64,000 bases of DNA. Origin: Sphingomonas zeae (GTDB lineage: Bacteria; Pseudomonadota; Alphaproteobacteria; Sphingomonadales; Sphingomonadaceae). Within the stretch, counting starts at the first letter, position 1; every line of letters starts with the position of its first letter. The notes beneath the pieces were generated by a model. The model was not told the origin of the DNA. It saw nothing but the letters and a program-made list of their open reading frames with translations, and did no database searches. The stretch covers positions 1 through 64,000 of the forward strand of contig NZ_JACIFA010000008.1 of the NCBI RefSeq assembly GCF_014197135.1. The letters are read 5' to 3'. A program made the position numbers and the translations under genes. This document shows positions 48,121-57,429 of the stretch, one piece after another.

Positions 48121-48731
48121 ACGAGGATCAGGCACGCGACTGGGCCGTGCAGCGATTTGGCGAGGATGTAGCGGCGCGGATCGACTGGTTTCTCGACCGT
48201 GTGGTCGTCGAAAATGACCAGCAGAATCTGATCGCGCCGTCGACCATCGGCACCATCTGGGGCCGCCATGCGGTTGACTCGGCGCAGCTGATTCCATTGG
48301 CGGAGCGGACAGATGGGCAGTGGATCGATATCGGCACGGGGGGTGGCTTTCCCGGGATGATCGTGGCGATCGCCTGGCCGGGCCGCGTCGCGCTGGTCGA
48401 ACCCCGCAAGAGACGGGCGGAGTTCCTGCAGGAATGTGTCGACGGCTTGGGCATGGCCGACCGGGTCACGGTTCATGCGTCCAAGATAGAGGCAGTGCCG
48501 CTCAAGGCCGATATTATTTCCGCTCGCGCCGTGGCAACGGTCGAAAATCTTTTGCGCGCGGGCCTTCACTGCGGCAAACAGAATACACGGTGGCTGCTCC
48601 CGCGCGGCCGTCTGGACGAGCGCGAAATCAAGACCCTTAAGCGGCAATGGCGCTTCGTGTTTCACGTGGAACATAGCATCACTTCGGCGGAATCGTCGAT
48701 CGTGATCTTCGACCGAGTAGAGGCCCGATGA
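48117..48731 (+). CDS. rsmG: 16S rRNA (guanine527-N7)-methyltransferase RsmG
   Basis: 204 residues. SAM-binding [13 protein letters not shown] near 69, [13 protein letters not shown] (substrate loop) and [12 protein letters not shown] follow the GidB pattern. It methylates G527 of 16S rRNA. The 4-bp overlaps with mnmG and parA indicate a single transcript. A third parS-like site lies inside its coding sequence near the 3' end (48658-48673). Confidence 0.95.
   Translation: MNEDQARDWAVQRFGEDVAARIDWFLDRVVVENDQQNLIAPSTIGTIWGRHAVDSAQLIPLAERTDGQWIDIGTGGGFPGMIVAIAWPGRVALVEPRKRRAEFLQECVDGLGMADRVTVHASKIEAVPLKADIISARAVATVENLLRAGLHCGKQNTRWLLPRGRLDEREIKTLKRQWRFVFHVEHSITSAESSIVIFDRVEAR
48658..48673. other. 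parS site 3 (inside rsmG)
   Basis: TGTTTCACGTGGAACA matches the parS palindrome with one asymmetric base. It encodes part of VFHVEHS in rsmG and lies 55 bp before the parA start. Confidence 0.88.
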
Positions 48732-49519
48732 TCTGCGTTGCTATCGCGAACCAGAAGGGCGGGGTGGGCAAGACCACCAGCGCCATCAATCTTGCGACCG
48801 CTTTGGCGGCGACGGGGCTGAACGTCCTGCTGATCGATCTTGATCCGCAGGGTAATGCCTCGACAGGTCTTGGCATTCCCAACAGCCAGCGGTTGTTCTC
48901 CAGCTATCATGTGCTGCTGGGCGAGGCGCGGATCGACGATGCGGTGGTTCATAGCCAGGTGCCACGGCTCGACGTCGTACCGGCAACGGTCGACCTGTCT
49001 GGGGCGGAGCTGGAGCTGGTCGATTATGAGAATCGCACACACCGGCTCGACCATGCGCTGCGGCGGACCCAAGGCAATTGGGACATCGTGCTGGTCGACT
49101 GTCCGCCCTCGCTGGGGCTGCTGACCATCAATGCGATGGTCGCGTCCGATTCGCTGTTTGTGCCGCTGCAATGCGAATTCTTCGCGCTCGAGGGGCTGTC
49201 GCAGCTGCTGACCACGGTCGAGCGGATTCGCGCACGGTTCAATCCGGGCCTGGCGATTCTGGGCGTGGCGTTGACGATGTATGACCGGCGCAACCGGCTG
49301 ACCGACCAGGTGTCGGCCGATGTGCGCGCGGTTTTGGGAGGTGTGGTGTTCGATACGGTGATTCCGCGCAACGTCCGGCTGTCGGAGGCGCCTAGCCATG
49401 GCCTGCCGGCGTTGATCTATGACCATCGGTGTGTGGGCAGCCAGGCCTATATCGCGCTCGCCCGCGAACTGATTGCCCGCCTGCCGCTCGGGACCCAGCC
49501 GGGGGCGGCCGCGGCATGA
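48728..49519 (+). CDS. parA: Chromosome partitioning ATPase ParA
   Basis: 263 residues. Deviant Walker A NQKGGVGKTTS (residues 8-18, signature K10), Walker A' LLIDLDPQGNAS and B-type DIVLVDCPPSLGLL are all present, as in the Soj/ParA group. It is a DNA-binding ATPase that moves the ParB-parS complex apart. It overlaps both rsmG and parB by 4 bp. Its closeness to the presumed origin (15 kb) suits a chromosomal ParABS. Confidence 0.97.
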   Translation: MICVAIANQKGGVGKTTSAINLATALAATGLNVLLIDLDPQGNASTGLGIPNSQRLFSSYHVLLGEARIDDAVVHSQVPRLDVVPATVDLSGAELELVDYENRTHRLDHALRRTQGNWDIVLVDCPPSLGLLTINAMVASDSLFVPLQCEFFALEGLSQLLTTVERIRARFNPGLAILGVALTMYDRRNRLTDQVSADVRAVLGGVVFDTVIPRNVRLSEAPSHGLPALIYDHRCVGSQAYIALARELIARLPLGTQPGAAAA

Positions 49520-50442
49520 GCGGCGAGACGACCGCCAAACGTCCGCGGCCTGGCCTCGGCCGGGGTCTCGGGGCATTGCTCGGTGATATCGCGCGCGAGG
49601 CGCCGATCCGGCCAGGCGATCAGCCGACGCCGGGTGGCGTACGGATGCTGCCCGTCGGCTCGCTGCAACCGCACCCCGATCAGCCGCGTCGCCATTTCGA
49701 GGAAGCCGCGCTCGATGAACTCGCCGCCTCGATCGCGGCGCGTGGGCTGATCCAGCCGATCGTCGTGCGCCCGCATGGCAAGGACTATCAGATCGTCGCG
49801 GGTGAGCGTCGCTGGCGGGCCGCCCAGCGCGCGCGCCTGCACGAAGTACCGGTCGTCGTCCGGGATTTCGACGATGCGCAGACGCTCGAAGTCGCGCTGA
49901 TCGAGAATATCCAGCGTCAGGACCTGAACGCGATCGAAGAGGCGCAGGCCTATCAGCGCCTCGCAGGCGAGTTCGGCCATACGCAGGAGGCGTTGGCGAA
50001 GATCGTCCACAAATCGCGCAGCCATGTCGCCAACTTGCTGCGTTTGCTCGAATTGCCCGACACGGTGCAGGGGCAGGTGGTCAGCGGCGCGCTGTCGATG
50101 GGCCATGCCCGTGCGCTGCTAGGCGCCGATGATGTCGAGTCACTGGCCGATCAGGTCATTGCACGGGGCCTGAGCGTTCGCGAGACCGAGAAGCTGACCC
50201 GCGAAGCCAAGGGCGGTGGGCGCAAAGGTTCGGACGGGAACGAGAAGGAGGCAGCCAAAGCTTCGACGGGGGCCGAGGCGGTGGATGCCGATATCGCGGC
50301 GCTGGAGAGCCAGCTGGCCGACCTGCTCGGCCTGTCGGTACGAATTGCCCATGGCGAGAAGGGCGGAACGCTGACCCTCAGCTACTCGACGCTCGATCAG
50401 CTCGACATGGTGTGCCAGCGGCTGACCGGTGAGGGGATTTGA
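49516..50442 (+). CDS. parB: Chromosome partitioning protein ParB
   Basis: 308 residues from ATG 49516. N-terminal PGLGRGLGALLGD (ParA-stimulating segment), CTPase box GERRWRAAQRA (from residue 96), helix-turn-helix AGEFGHTQEALAKIVHKSRSHVANLLRL, and a C-terminal dimer domain. It binds parS and spreads with CTP. The target sites in this window are the three palindromes at 42.2, 46.2 and 48.7 kb. Confidence 0.97.
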   Translation: MSGETTAKRPRPGLGRGLGALLGDIAREAPIRPGDQPTPGGVRMLPVGSLQPHPDQPRRHFEEAALDELAASIAARGLIQPIVVRPHGKDYQIVAGERRWRAAQRARLHEVPVVVRDFDDAQTLEVALIENIQRQDLNAIEEAQAYQRLAGEFGHTQEALAKIVHKSRSHVANLLRLLELPDTVQGQVVSGALSMGHARALLGADDVESLADQVIARGLSVRETEKLTREAKGGGRKGSDGNEKEAAKASTGAEAVDADIAALESQLADLLGLSVRIAHGEKGGTLTLSYSTLDQLDMVCQRLTGEGI

Positions 50443-50622
50443 AAGGGATACGTCAGTGTCCTGTTAGGACCGGCGCAATTCTCTTTTGATTTCTGAGGGG
50501 GCTTATCCCGCCCCCGCTCAGCCTGAGCGACGTCGAAGGCCATGGGAATCGCTCATGGCTAGCACGGAACGTGCACTTCGACTTCGCTCAGTATGAACGG
50601 CGGGGCGGGAAGCGACCGGAAA
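50443..50622. repeat. Family B palindrome between parB and the HAD gene
   Basis: Arms at about 50515-50538 (GCTCAGCCTGAGCGACGTCGAAG) and 50576-50601 (CTTCGACTTCGCTCAGTATGAACGGCG) enclose a short loop with GAACGTGCA. The inner half (ACGTGCACTTCGACTTCGCTCAGT) is nearly identical to the copy at 36905-36928. Confidence 0.75.
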
Positions 50623-51291
50623 TCAGACGTCCAATTCCCGCCGGACATCGTCATAATCCTGCGCGATCGCAGCGACGCCGATGTCCCGCAGTCTTTGGTC
50701 ATGACCGATCGCGCAGTGCGTCCCCATGCACATGCCGATAACATGTCCGCCGCTCGCCACCGCGCCGGTCGCGCCGACGGGTGAGTCCTCGAGAATCGCG
50801 CAATCCTGGATCCGCACGCCCAGCTGCTCGGCGGCATAGAGGTAAAGGTCCGGGGCGGGCTTGCCGCGCGTGACATGCTCGCGTCCACTATAGACGTGCT
50901 CGCCGAACAGCTCGCGCAGCCCGATATGGCGCAGATGCTGGTCGATCCAGGCGGTCGGGCTGGATGAGACGATCGCCTTGGGAAAATCGGCGGGCAGCGA
51001 CCGGACGAACGCCACCGCGCCGCCGATCGCGGCGACGCCCTCGGCCATGGCGCGAACGTCCTCGGCGCGGCGGGCATGGTAGAAGCTCTCAGGCAGGTTG
51101 TGGCCGATCCGCGCTTCGATCGCCGCGACGAAATCCTTGCCCGCCAGTCCCATATAATGGTGCATCGCCTCTTCGGGCGTATGCGGGTGACCATTGGTGG
51201 TCAGCCATTCGGCGAGGTGGCGATTGCCCTCATATTCGCTGTCGATCAGGACGCCGTCAAAGTCGAACAGCAGGGCGTCAAAGCGGCTCAT
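50623..51291 (-). CDS. HAD-superfamily hydrolase (phosphatase, beta-phosphoglucomutase-like)
   Basis: 222 residues. Motif I LLFDFDGVLIDSE (nucleophile D10), motif II VSSSPTAWI, and motif III/IV GRAPD-like TRGKPAPDLYL with LEDSPVGATGA. The cap is a helical C1 type. The family contains sugar phosphatases and phosphoglycolate phosphatases; no specific substrate is shown. It overlaps the start of yggS by 4 bp. Confidence 0.9.
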   Translation of the reverse strand: MSRFDALLFDFDGVLIDSEYEGNRHLAEWLTTNGHPHTPEEAMHHYMGLAGKDFVAAIEARIGHNLPESFYHARRAEDVRAMAEGVAAIGGAVAFVRSLPADFPKAIVSSSPTAWIDQHLRHIGLRELFGEHVYSGREHVTRGKPAPDLYLYAAEQLGVRIQDCAILEDSPVGATGAVASGGHVIGMCMGTHCAIGHDQRLRDIGVAAIAQDYDDVRRELDV

Positions 51292-51947
51292 GCGCGTGCC
51301 CCGAACAGGGCGCTGCCCACACGGACATGGCTGGCACCCAGCATCGCAGCGACTTCGTAGTCCTCGGACATGCCCATGCTGAGCTTGGGCAGCCCCAGCT
51401 CGCGCGCCATCTTTGCGAGCAGTGCGAAATAGGGGGCGGCATCCAACCCGTGCGGCGGGATCGCCATCAGGCCGATGATCGGCAATCCGACCTTGCGCGC
51501 CTGTTCAAGCATCGCGGCGGCTTCGGCGATGGCGCAGCCGCCCTTCTGATCCTCGTCGCCGATATTGACCTGAAGGAAGCAGTCGGGACGCCGCCCGCTC
51601 TTGTTCATCGCCTCGGACAGCGCGGCGATCAGGGAGGGGCGGTCGACGGTGTGGATCACATCGAACAGCGCGACCGCGTCGGCGGCCTTGTTCGACTGAA
51701 GCTGGCCGATCAGATGCAGCTCGACGCCGGGATAGGCCTCGCGCAGCGCAGGCCATTTGGCGGCGGCCTCCTGCACGCGGTTCTCGCCGAAGACGCGGTG
51801 CCCGGCGTCCAGCAGCGGGCGGATCGTGTCGGCATCATGCGTCTTCGACACCGCGATCAGGGTCGGAGTGGCGTGCTTCCCCAGTTTCGCGGCGTGCTGA
51901 AGCTGGGCGGAGACGGTGGCAAGGCGGGAAACGCTGTCGTCGGTCAT
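51288..51947 (-). CDS. PLP homeostasis protein YggS/PROSC family
   Basis: 219 residues. TLIAVSKTHDADTI contains the PLP lysine near residue 34; HLIGQLQSNKA and MSMGMSEDYEVAAMLGASHVRVGSALFG are the family blocks. These proteins bind pyridoxal phosphate and keep its free pool in balance. The gene is divergent from the ThiE-like gene with only 22 bp between the starts. Confidence 0.94.
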   Translation of the reverse strand: MTDDSVSRLATVSAQLQHAAKLGKHATPTLIAVSKTHDADTIRPLLDAGHRVFGENRVQEAAAKWPALREAYPGVELHLIGQLQSNKAADAVALFDVIHTVDRPSLIAALSEAMNKSGRRPDCFLQVNIGDEDQKGGCAIAEAAAMLEQARKVGLPIIGLMAIPPHGLDAAPYFALLAKMARELGLPKLSMGMSEDYEVAAMLGASHVRVGSALFGARA

Positions 51948-51969
51948 GCCCCGCGCTATAATGCCCCCG

Positions 51970-52473
51970 ATGGCCGACCGATACCCCGTGACATGGCTGA
52001 TGACCGATGAGCGGCTGGGGGAGGGGCTTTGGGCCGCGCTCCGGAAATTGCCGCCGGGATCGGGGGTGGTGTTCCGGCATCATGCGACCCCGCCAACCGA
52101 GCGCCGGACAATCCATCGCCGGGTGCGGCGGATCGCCAAGGCGCGGGGGCTGGTCCTGCTGATCGCAGGCGGTGTCTTGGCCGGTGACGGCGTGCACAAG
52201 CGCGGCCATACACGGGGGCTGCGGAGTTGGCCTGCTCATGACCAAGCCGAGGCGGTTGCGGGATGGAAGGCCGGGGCCGACCTGTTATTCGTATCGCCGC
52301 TTTATCCCACCCATTCGCATCCTGGTGCGTCGTCACTGGGGCCGGCGCGCGCGTTGCGGATCGGACGGGGGCTGGGCTTGTCCCGAATCGCGTTGGGCGG
52401 CATGAACGTGAAACGCTTTCGCCGCTTGCGGGGGCGATTCGATGGCTGGGCAGCGATCGACGCCTGGCGATAG
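51970..52473 (+). CDS. Thiamine-phosphate synthase-like (TenI/ThiE fold) protein
   Basis: 167 residues, starting at ATG 51970 (an ATG at 51961 is also possible). The fold is seen in LMTDERLGEGLW, FRHHATPPTERR, GVLAGDGVHKRGHTRGL and GADLLFVSPLYPTHSHPGASSLG. The active-site motif VSPLYPTHSHPG matches ThiE/TenI. It is shorter than ThiE (about 210) and the pyrophosphate-binding glycine/serine region is not clear, so it may be a TenI-like protein of another role. Confidence 0.7.
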   Translation: MADRYPVTWLMTDERLGEGLWAALRKLPPGSGVVFRHHATPPTERRTIHRRVRRIAKARGLVLLIAGGVLAGDGVHKRGHTRGLRSWPAHDQAEAVAGWKAGADLLFVSPLYPTHSHPGASSLGPARALRIGRGLGLSRIALGGMNVKRFRRLRGRFDGWAAIDAWR

Positions 52474-52504
52474 GTTGGGGCAATCGTTCTGGGAGATCGT
52501 CGTC

Positions 52505-52981
52505 ATGCTTTCGGTCACGTTGGCGGCCGCCATTGCCGCGCAAACGCCCCTTCCAGCGGGACTTGCGGCGTTCATCCGCGACGAAAAGCTGATCCGCTAT
52601 CGCCACGCCCTGGCGGATCTCAACGGCGACGGCCGCCCGGAGGCCTTGGTCTATGCGATGGCGTCGCACGAGGGGAACGGCCGGGGGGATCTTTGCGGCT
52701 CGGGCGGATGCGATCTTTATGTCCTGTCGCTGACGCCCACGGGGTACCACCTCGTGTCTCATATCAGCATCACCCGACCGCCGATCCGCGTCCTGCCCAG
52801 CGTTTCGCATGGCTGGCATGACCTGGCCGTCCTGGTTTCAGGGGGCGGTATCACGAACCGCTATCAAGCCCGATTGCGCTTCGACGGAAAAGGCTATCCC
52901 ACAAATCCCACGGTGTCGCCTGCCCTCCCGGCGAAGGGCGCGGCACGGGGTAGGATCGTCATCGCGGCCCCACCGCGATAA
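52505..52981 (+). CDS. Secreted hypothetical protein with a DxNGDG calcium-type loop
   Basis: 158 residues with a predicted signal (VTLAAAIAAQTPLPAG). It carries ALADLNGDGRPEALVYAM, a Ca2+-binding-like FG-GAP/EF-hand-type turn, and a Cys pair in GDLCGSGGCDLYVLSL. The rest is beta-rich. I do not recognise a named family. It follows the ThiE-like gene by 31 bp. Confidence 0.6.
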   Translation: MLSVTLAAAIAAQTPLPAGLAAFIRDEKLIRYRHALADLNGDGRPEALVYAMASHEGNGRGDLCGSGGCDLYVLSLTPTGYHLVSHISITRPPIRVLPSVSHGWHDLAVLVSGGGITNRYQARLRFDGKGYPTNPTVSPALPAKGAARGRIVIAAPPR

Positions 52982-53026
52982 GGCGTTGAGGCCCATTCGA
53001 CACCGCTCTTGGCGAACGGTTCGACG

Positions 53027-53737
53027 TCAGAAGCGGAACGCCGTCCCCAGATAGACCGCCTGGCTGTTGCGGCGATCATCGTCGATCCGGGCCAGCCGCT
53101 CGCGATCGGAGCGATAGCGGACGCCCGCCGTCACATCGAGATTGCGGGTCAGCGCATAGGACCCGCCCATATCCAACGAATAGCTGGACGGCATGTCGAT
53201 CATCTTGGGCGCGCCGTCGATCGGGCGATCGGCCGATGCCTTCACCCGGCCGGTAAAGCGATTCGCGGTATAGCTGACCGCGACATCGGTGCTTTCGCGG
53301 CTGCCCGGCATACCGGCCAGGTCGACGCGGGCGATATCACCCGACAGGGCGACCCGCTTCCAGCCGACCGAAACGCCCAGATTATAGGAAATCGGGGCCA
53401 GCCCGACGGTCGGGGCGGTGTTGGCGGCGACCCGTTCTTCATTGGTCCGGCTGCTGCGCGCGCGCAACGCAACCGTGACGGCACGATTGGCGCCGCGCTG
53501 GCTTTCCGCAGGGGTGAAGCGCAGGTCGCCCGCATCGAGTCCCGCCTTGGCGAAAATCGCCGCCAGACGGGGATCGGCGGCGGACGGCGTGAAGCCACCA
53601 CGGCCGAGCAGGCTGAGGCCGCTTTGCTTGACGGGACGCTTGCCATGTTCGACCGCGCCGATAGCGGGCGCGACCAACGCCGTCGTGGCGGCAAGCGCCC
53701 CGATTGCGATTCCGATCACGACACGCCCGAACGACAC
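53027..53737 (-). CDS. Outer-membrane beta-barrel-like protein, unknown function
   Basis: 236 residues, read from GTG 53737 (preceded by AAAGGGG), with a signal segment (RVVIGIAIGALAATTALVAPA). The second half shows alternating strands (VGWKRVALSGDIARVDLAGM, SYTANRFTGRVKASADRP, YSLDMGGSYALTRNLDVTAGVRYRSD) and a C-terminal Phe (YLGTAFRF), the BAM signal. The first half is a poorly conserved plug or linker. The function is unknown; it is monocistronic. Confidence 0.6.
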   Translation of the reverse strand: MSFGRVVIGIAIGALAATTALVAPAIGAVEHGKRPVKQSGLSLLGRGGFTPSAADPRLAAIFAKAGLDAGDLRFTPAESQRGANRAVTVALRARSSRTNEERVAANTAPTVGLAPISYNLGVSVGWKRVALSGDIARVDLAGMPGSRESTDVAVSYTANRFTGRVKASADRPIDGAPKMIDMPSSYSLDMGGSYALTRNLDVTAGVRYRSDRERLARIDDDRRNSQAVYLGTAFRF

Positions 53738-53950
53738 GGTCCACCCCTTTTTATGAGATCCCTTTGCAAGTTTGCTCCTAACATGGAATCGGGCATGAGC
53801 GATCCCATTGTTACGGGGGCAATGGCGAATCTTGTCGGAGTGTTGCGCAACTTCCACAGAATCGGTTGCATCGCCCATGATGTCCGGGCGCTTGCCGGGG
53901 TGGCGGGGCGCCTGTAGAGGCATAGGCAACCCTTATTCCCAGTCAGGATA

Positions 53951-54391
53951 ATGCCGATGCTTCGCCGTTCCGCCACCGCGTTCGCGGTTATCGCCGCCCT
54001 GTCGCTCGGGGCCTGTGCCGGCAAGAAGGAACGCCCGCAAGGCGACCTTGCCGCGTCGAAGATCACCACGATCGGCGTCAATTCCTATCTGTGGCGCGCC
54101 AGCCTCGATACGCTCAGCTTCATGCCGCTGGCCGAAACCGACTCCAATGGCGGCGTGATCGTCACCGACTGGTACGTCAATCCGCAGGTCCCGACCGAGC
54201 GGATGAAAGTCACCGTCACCATTCTTGACCAGGATCTGCGCGCCGATGCCCTACGCGTGACGGCGCTTCGCGAAGTCAATCGCGGCGGCCAGTGGGTGGA
54301 GGCGCCGGTGCAGGCCGCAACCACCCAGAAGCTGGAAGACATCATCCTCACCAAGGCGCGCGACCTGCGCCGCGCCTCGATCACGAAGTAA
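53951..54391 (+). CDS. DUF3576 lipoprotein
   Basis: 146 residues, with a lipobox SLGAC (near C22) and the DUF3576 pattern NSYLWRASLDTLSFMPLAETDSNGG and DWYVNPQVPTERMKV. The family is alphaproteobacterial and of unknown function; its conserved position before leuS suggests envelope work together with the LPS lipoprotein LptE. The first ATG is at 53951; 53957 is also possible. Confidence 0.88.
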   Translation: MPMLRRSATAFAVIAALSLGACAGKKERPQGDLAASKITTIGVNSYLWRASLDTLSFMPLAETDSNGGVIVTDWYVNPQVPTERMKVTVTILDQDLRADALRVTALREVNRGGQWVEAPVQAATTQKLEDIILTKARDLRRASITK

Positions 54392-54403
54392 AAGACGAGA
54401 AGA

Positions 54404-56905
54404 ATGGCCTCGCGTTTCAACGCCCTGAAATCGGATTCGACCTGGCAGCGGATCTGGGAGGAGCGGCGCACCTTTGCCGCCGACGATCACAGCTCCAAGC
54501 CGCGTAGCTACGTGCTTGAGATGTTCCCCTATCCCTCGGGGCGCATCCATATGGGGCATGTCCGCAACTATACGATGGGCGACGTGCTGGCGCGTTATCG
54601 GCGGATGATCGGCTATGAGGTGCTCCACCCGATGGGTTGGGACGCGTTCGGCATGCCCGCCGAGAATGCCGCGATGGAAAAGGGCGTCCATCCCGGCGGG
54701 TGGACCCGCGACAATATCGCGACGATGAAGGCGCAGCTGAAGCGGCTGGGCTTCGCGCTCGACTGGACGCGCGAGATCGCGACCTGCGAGCCTGATTATT
54801 ACGGGCATGAACAGGCGCTGTTCCTCGACCTGTACGCAGGCGGCCTGGTCTATCGCAAGGAGTCGGCGGTCAACTGGGACCCGGTCGACATGACCGTGCT
54901 GGCCAATGAGCAGGTGATCGACGGGCGCGGCTGGCGCTCGGGCGCGCTGGTCGAGAAGCGCAAGCTGAACCAGTGGTTCCTGAAGATCACCGACTTCGCC
55001 GATGAGCTGCTGGAGGGGCTGACCAGCCTCGAGCATTGGCCCGACAAGGTGAAGCTGATGCAGGAGAACTGGATCGGTCGCAGCAAGGGCCTCCAGTTCC
55101 GCTTTGCGCCGGTCGCCCCCTTCGCGACGCCGATCGAGGTCTATTCGACCCGCCCCGATACGATCTTCGGGGCGAGCTTCGTCGCGATCGCGGCGGATCA
55201 CCCGATCGCGCGCGAACTGGCCGAGACCAACGCCGACGCGGCGGCCTTTATCGAGCGGTGCAAGGCGGGCGGCACGACCGCGGCCGAGCTGGAAACCCAG
55301 GAAAAGCTGGGCTTCGACACCGGCTATCGGGTGCAGCATCCGATGGACGCGGCCATCACCCTGCCGGTCTATATCGCGAACTTCGTGCTGATGGATTACG
55401 GCACGGGCGCCGTCATGGGCGTGCCCGCCCATGACCAGCGCGATCTGGATTTCGCGCGCAAATATGGTCTGAGCGTCACCCGCGTCGTCGCGGACGGCGA
55501 TGTCACCGCGCCGGTGTTCGAGGGCGACACCGCCTATACCGGCACCGGCCGTCTGGTGAACTCCGGCCCGCTCGACGGCATGGATGTGGAGGCCGCCAAG
55601 GCCGCCGTCATCGCACGGGCCGAGGGCGAAGGCTGGGGACAGGGCCAGACCGTGTACCGGCTGCGCGACTGGGGCGTCAGCCGCCAGCGTTACTGGGGTA
55701 CGCCGATCCCGATCATCCATTGCGAGGATTGCGGCGCGGTGCCGGTGCCCAAGGACCAGTTGCCGGTCACCTTGCCCGAGGACGTTACCTTCGACGTCCC
55801 CGGCAACCCGCTCGACCGCCATGCGACGTGGAAGCATGTCGATTGCCCGACCTGTGGCAAGCCCGCCCGGCGCGAGACCGACACGCTCGATACCTTTGTC
55901 GATTCGTCCTGGTATTTCATCCGCTTCGCCAGCCAGCCCAAGGATCGCCCGTTCGATCCCGAGGTCGTGAAGAAATGGCTGCCCGTCGGCCAATATATCG
56001 GCGGCGTCGAGCATGCGATCCTGCACCTGCTCTATGCGCGCTTCTGGACGCGCGCGTTGAAGCATATCGGCCTGATCGACGTGGCGGAGCCCTTTGCGGG
56101 CCTGTTCACGCAGGGCATGGTGACGCACGAGAGCTACAAGTCGTCGGACGGCCGCTGGCTCGCGCCGGGTGAAATCCGCGACGGCATCGAGATCGCGACC
56201 GGTCAGCCGATCACGGTCGGCCGCGTCGAGAAGATGTCCAAGTCCAAGAAGAACACCGTCGATCCCGAACCCATCGTGGACCAGTATGGTGCGGATGCGG
56301 TCCGCTGGTTCATGCTGTCCGACAGCCCGCCCGAGCGCGACCTGCCTTGGTCGGAGTCGGGCATCGAGGGCTCGTGGCGCTTCGTCCAGCGTCTATGGCG
56401 TCTGTTCGACGGTACGGAAGCCGCAGAGGGCGAGGACAAGGCGCTTTCGCGGAAACTGCACCAGACGATCGCGGGCGTCGCGGCGGACATTGAGGCACTC
56501 GCCTTCAACAAGGCGGTGGCCAAACTGTACGAGCTGGTCAACGCCATCGAAAAGGCCAAGCCTTCCGCCGCCCGGAACGAGGCGATCCGCACCACCATGT
56601 TGCTGGTCGCGCCGATGGTCCCGCACATGGCCGAGGAAGCCTGGGCCGGGATGGGGCAAGAGGGCCTGATCGCCGACGCCGCCTGGCCGGTGGTCGACGA
56701 AAGCCTGCTGGTCGAGGATGAAGTCACCGTCGCGGTGCAGGTCAACGGCAAGCTGCGCGACACGCTGACCGTCGCCAAGGGCCTGCCCAAGGACCAGTTG
56801 GAGGCGACCGCGCTGGCGTCGGAGAAGATCCTCCGCGCGCTCGACGGTGCCAGCCCGAAGAAGGTGATCGTGGTGCCCGACCGTCTGGTGAATATCGTCG
56901 CATGA
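54404..56905 (+). CDS. leuS: Leucyl-tRNA synthetase
   Basis: 833 residues. HIGH motif [17 protein letters not shown] near 36-52, the CP1 editing domain ([16 protein letters not shown] near 340), and KMSKS at 610-614 (KMSKSKKN). It charges tRNA-Leu and removes mischarged residues. It starts 12 bp after the DUF3576 gene and overlaps lptE by 4 bp. Confidence 0.97.
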   Translation: MASRFNALKSDSTWQRIWEERRTFAADDHSSKPRSYVLEMFPYPSGRIHMGHVRNYTMGDVLARYRRMIGYEVLHPMGWDAFGMPAENAAMEKGVHPGGWTRDNIATMKAQLKRLGFALDWTREIATCEPDYYGHEQALFLDLYAGGLVYRKESAVNWDPVDMTVLANEQVIDGRGWRSGALVEKRKLNQWFLKITDFADELLEGLTSLEHWPDKVKLMQENWIGRSKGLQFRFAPVAPFATPIEVYSTRPDTIFGASFVAIAADHPIARELAETNADAAAFIERCKAGGTTAAELETQEKLGFDTGYRVQHPMDAAITLPVYIANFVLMDYGTGAVMGVPAHDQRDLDFARKYGLSVTRVVADGDVTAPVFEGDTAYTGTGRLVNSGPLDGMDVEAAKAAVIARAEGEGWGQGQTVYRLRDWGVSRQRYWGTPIPIIHCEDCGAVPVPKDQLPVTLPEDVTFDVPGNPLDRHATWKHVDCPTCGKPARRETDTLDTFVDSSWYFIRFASQPKDRPFDPEVVKKWLPVGQYIGGVEHAILHLLYARFWTRALKHIGLIDVAEPFAGLFTQGMVTHESYKSSDGRWLAPGEIRDGIEIATGQPITVGRVEKMSKSKKNTVDPEPIVDQYGADAVRWFMLSDSPPERDLPWSESGIEGSWRFVQRLWRLFDGTEAAEGEDKALSRKLHQTIAGVAADIEALAFNKAVAKLYELVNAIEKAKPSAARNEAIRTTMLLVAPMVPHMAEEAWAGMGQEGLIADAAWPVVDESLLVEDEVTVAVQVNGKLRDTLTVAKGLPKDQLEATALASEKILRALDGASPKKVIVVPDRLVNIVA

Positions 56906-57429
56906 CCCGCAAGTTTTCCCTGATCGCTGCCGGTCTGGCGTTGACGCTGGGGCTCACGGGCTGCGGGCTGCATCCGCTCTATGCGGGGGGCAGTTCCGGC
57001 CCGGTCGCCAATGCGCTGACGCAGATCGAGGTCGCGCCGATCCAGGGGAAGGCGGGCTGGCTGATGGCCAATGCGCTGAACGACCGGCTGGGCGGCAAGA
57101 CGGGCAATGCGCGCTATCGTCTGGACGTGAAGCTGGATGACCAGATTCGCGGGCTTGGCGTCCGGCGCGACGACTCGGTGGTGCGCGAACGGCGTATCCT
57201 GCGCGCGCGCTATCAGCTGGTCGACCAGACGAGCAACGCGGTGCTGGTCGACGCCACCGCCGGGTCGGATGCCGGGATCGACGTGGTGCGTTCGGAATAT
57301 GCCACCATCGCGGCAGAAAACACCGCGCTGGAGCGACTGTCGGTGATCGTCGCGGACGAGATCGTCGCGCGTCTTGCCACCTATGCGCGGTCGCGCCCTG
57401 GCGAAACGATGGTGCCCGCGCGCCCGTGA
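56902..57429 (+). CDS. lptE: LPS-assembly lipoprotein LptE
   Basis: 175 residues. A lipobox ([15 protein letters not shown] near residue 19) gives an outer-membrane lipoprotein; the beta-alpha core follows. LptE plugs the LptD barrel for LPS export. Position between leuS and holA is conserved in proteobacteria. It overlaps both neighbours by 4 bp. Confidence 0.9.
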   Translation: MTRKFSLIAAGLALTLGLTGCGLHPLYAGGSSGPVANALTQIEVAPIQGKAGWLMANALNDRLGGKTGNARYRLDVKLDDQIRGLGVRRDDSVVRERRILRARYQLVDQTSNAVLVDATAGSDAGIDVVRSEYATIAAENTALERLSVIVADEIVARLATYARSRPGETMVPARP

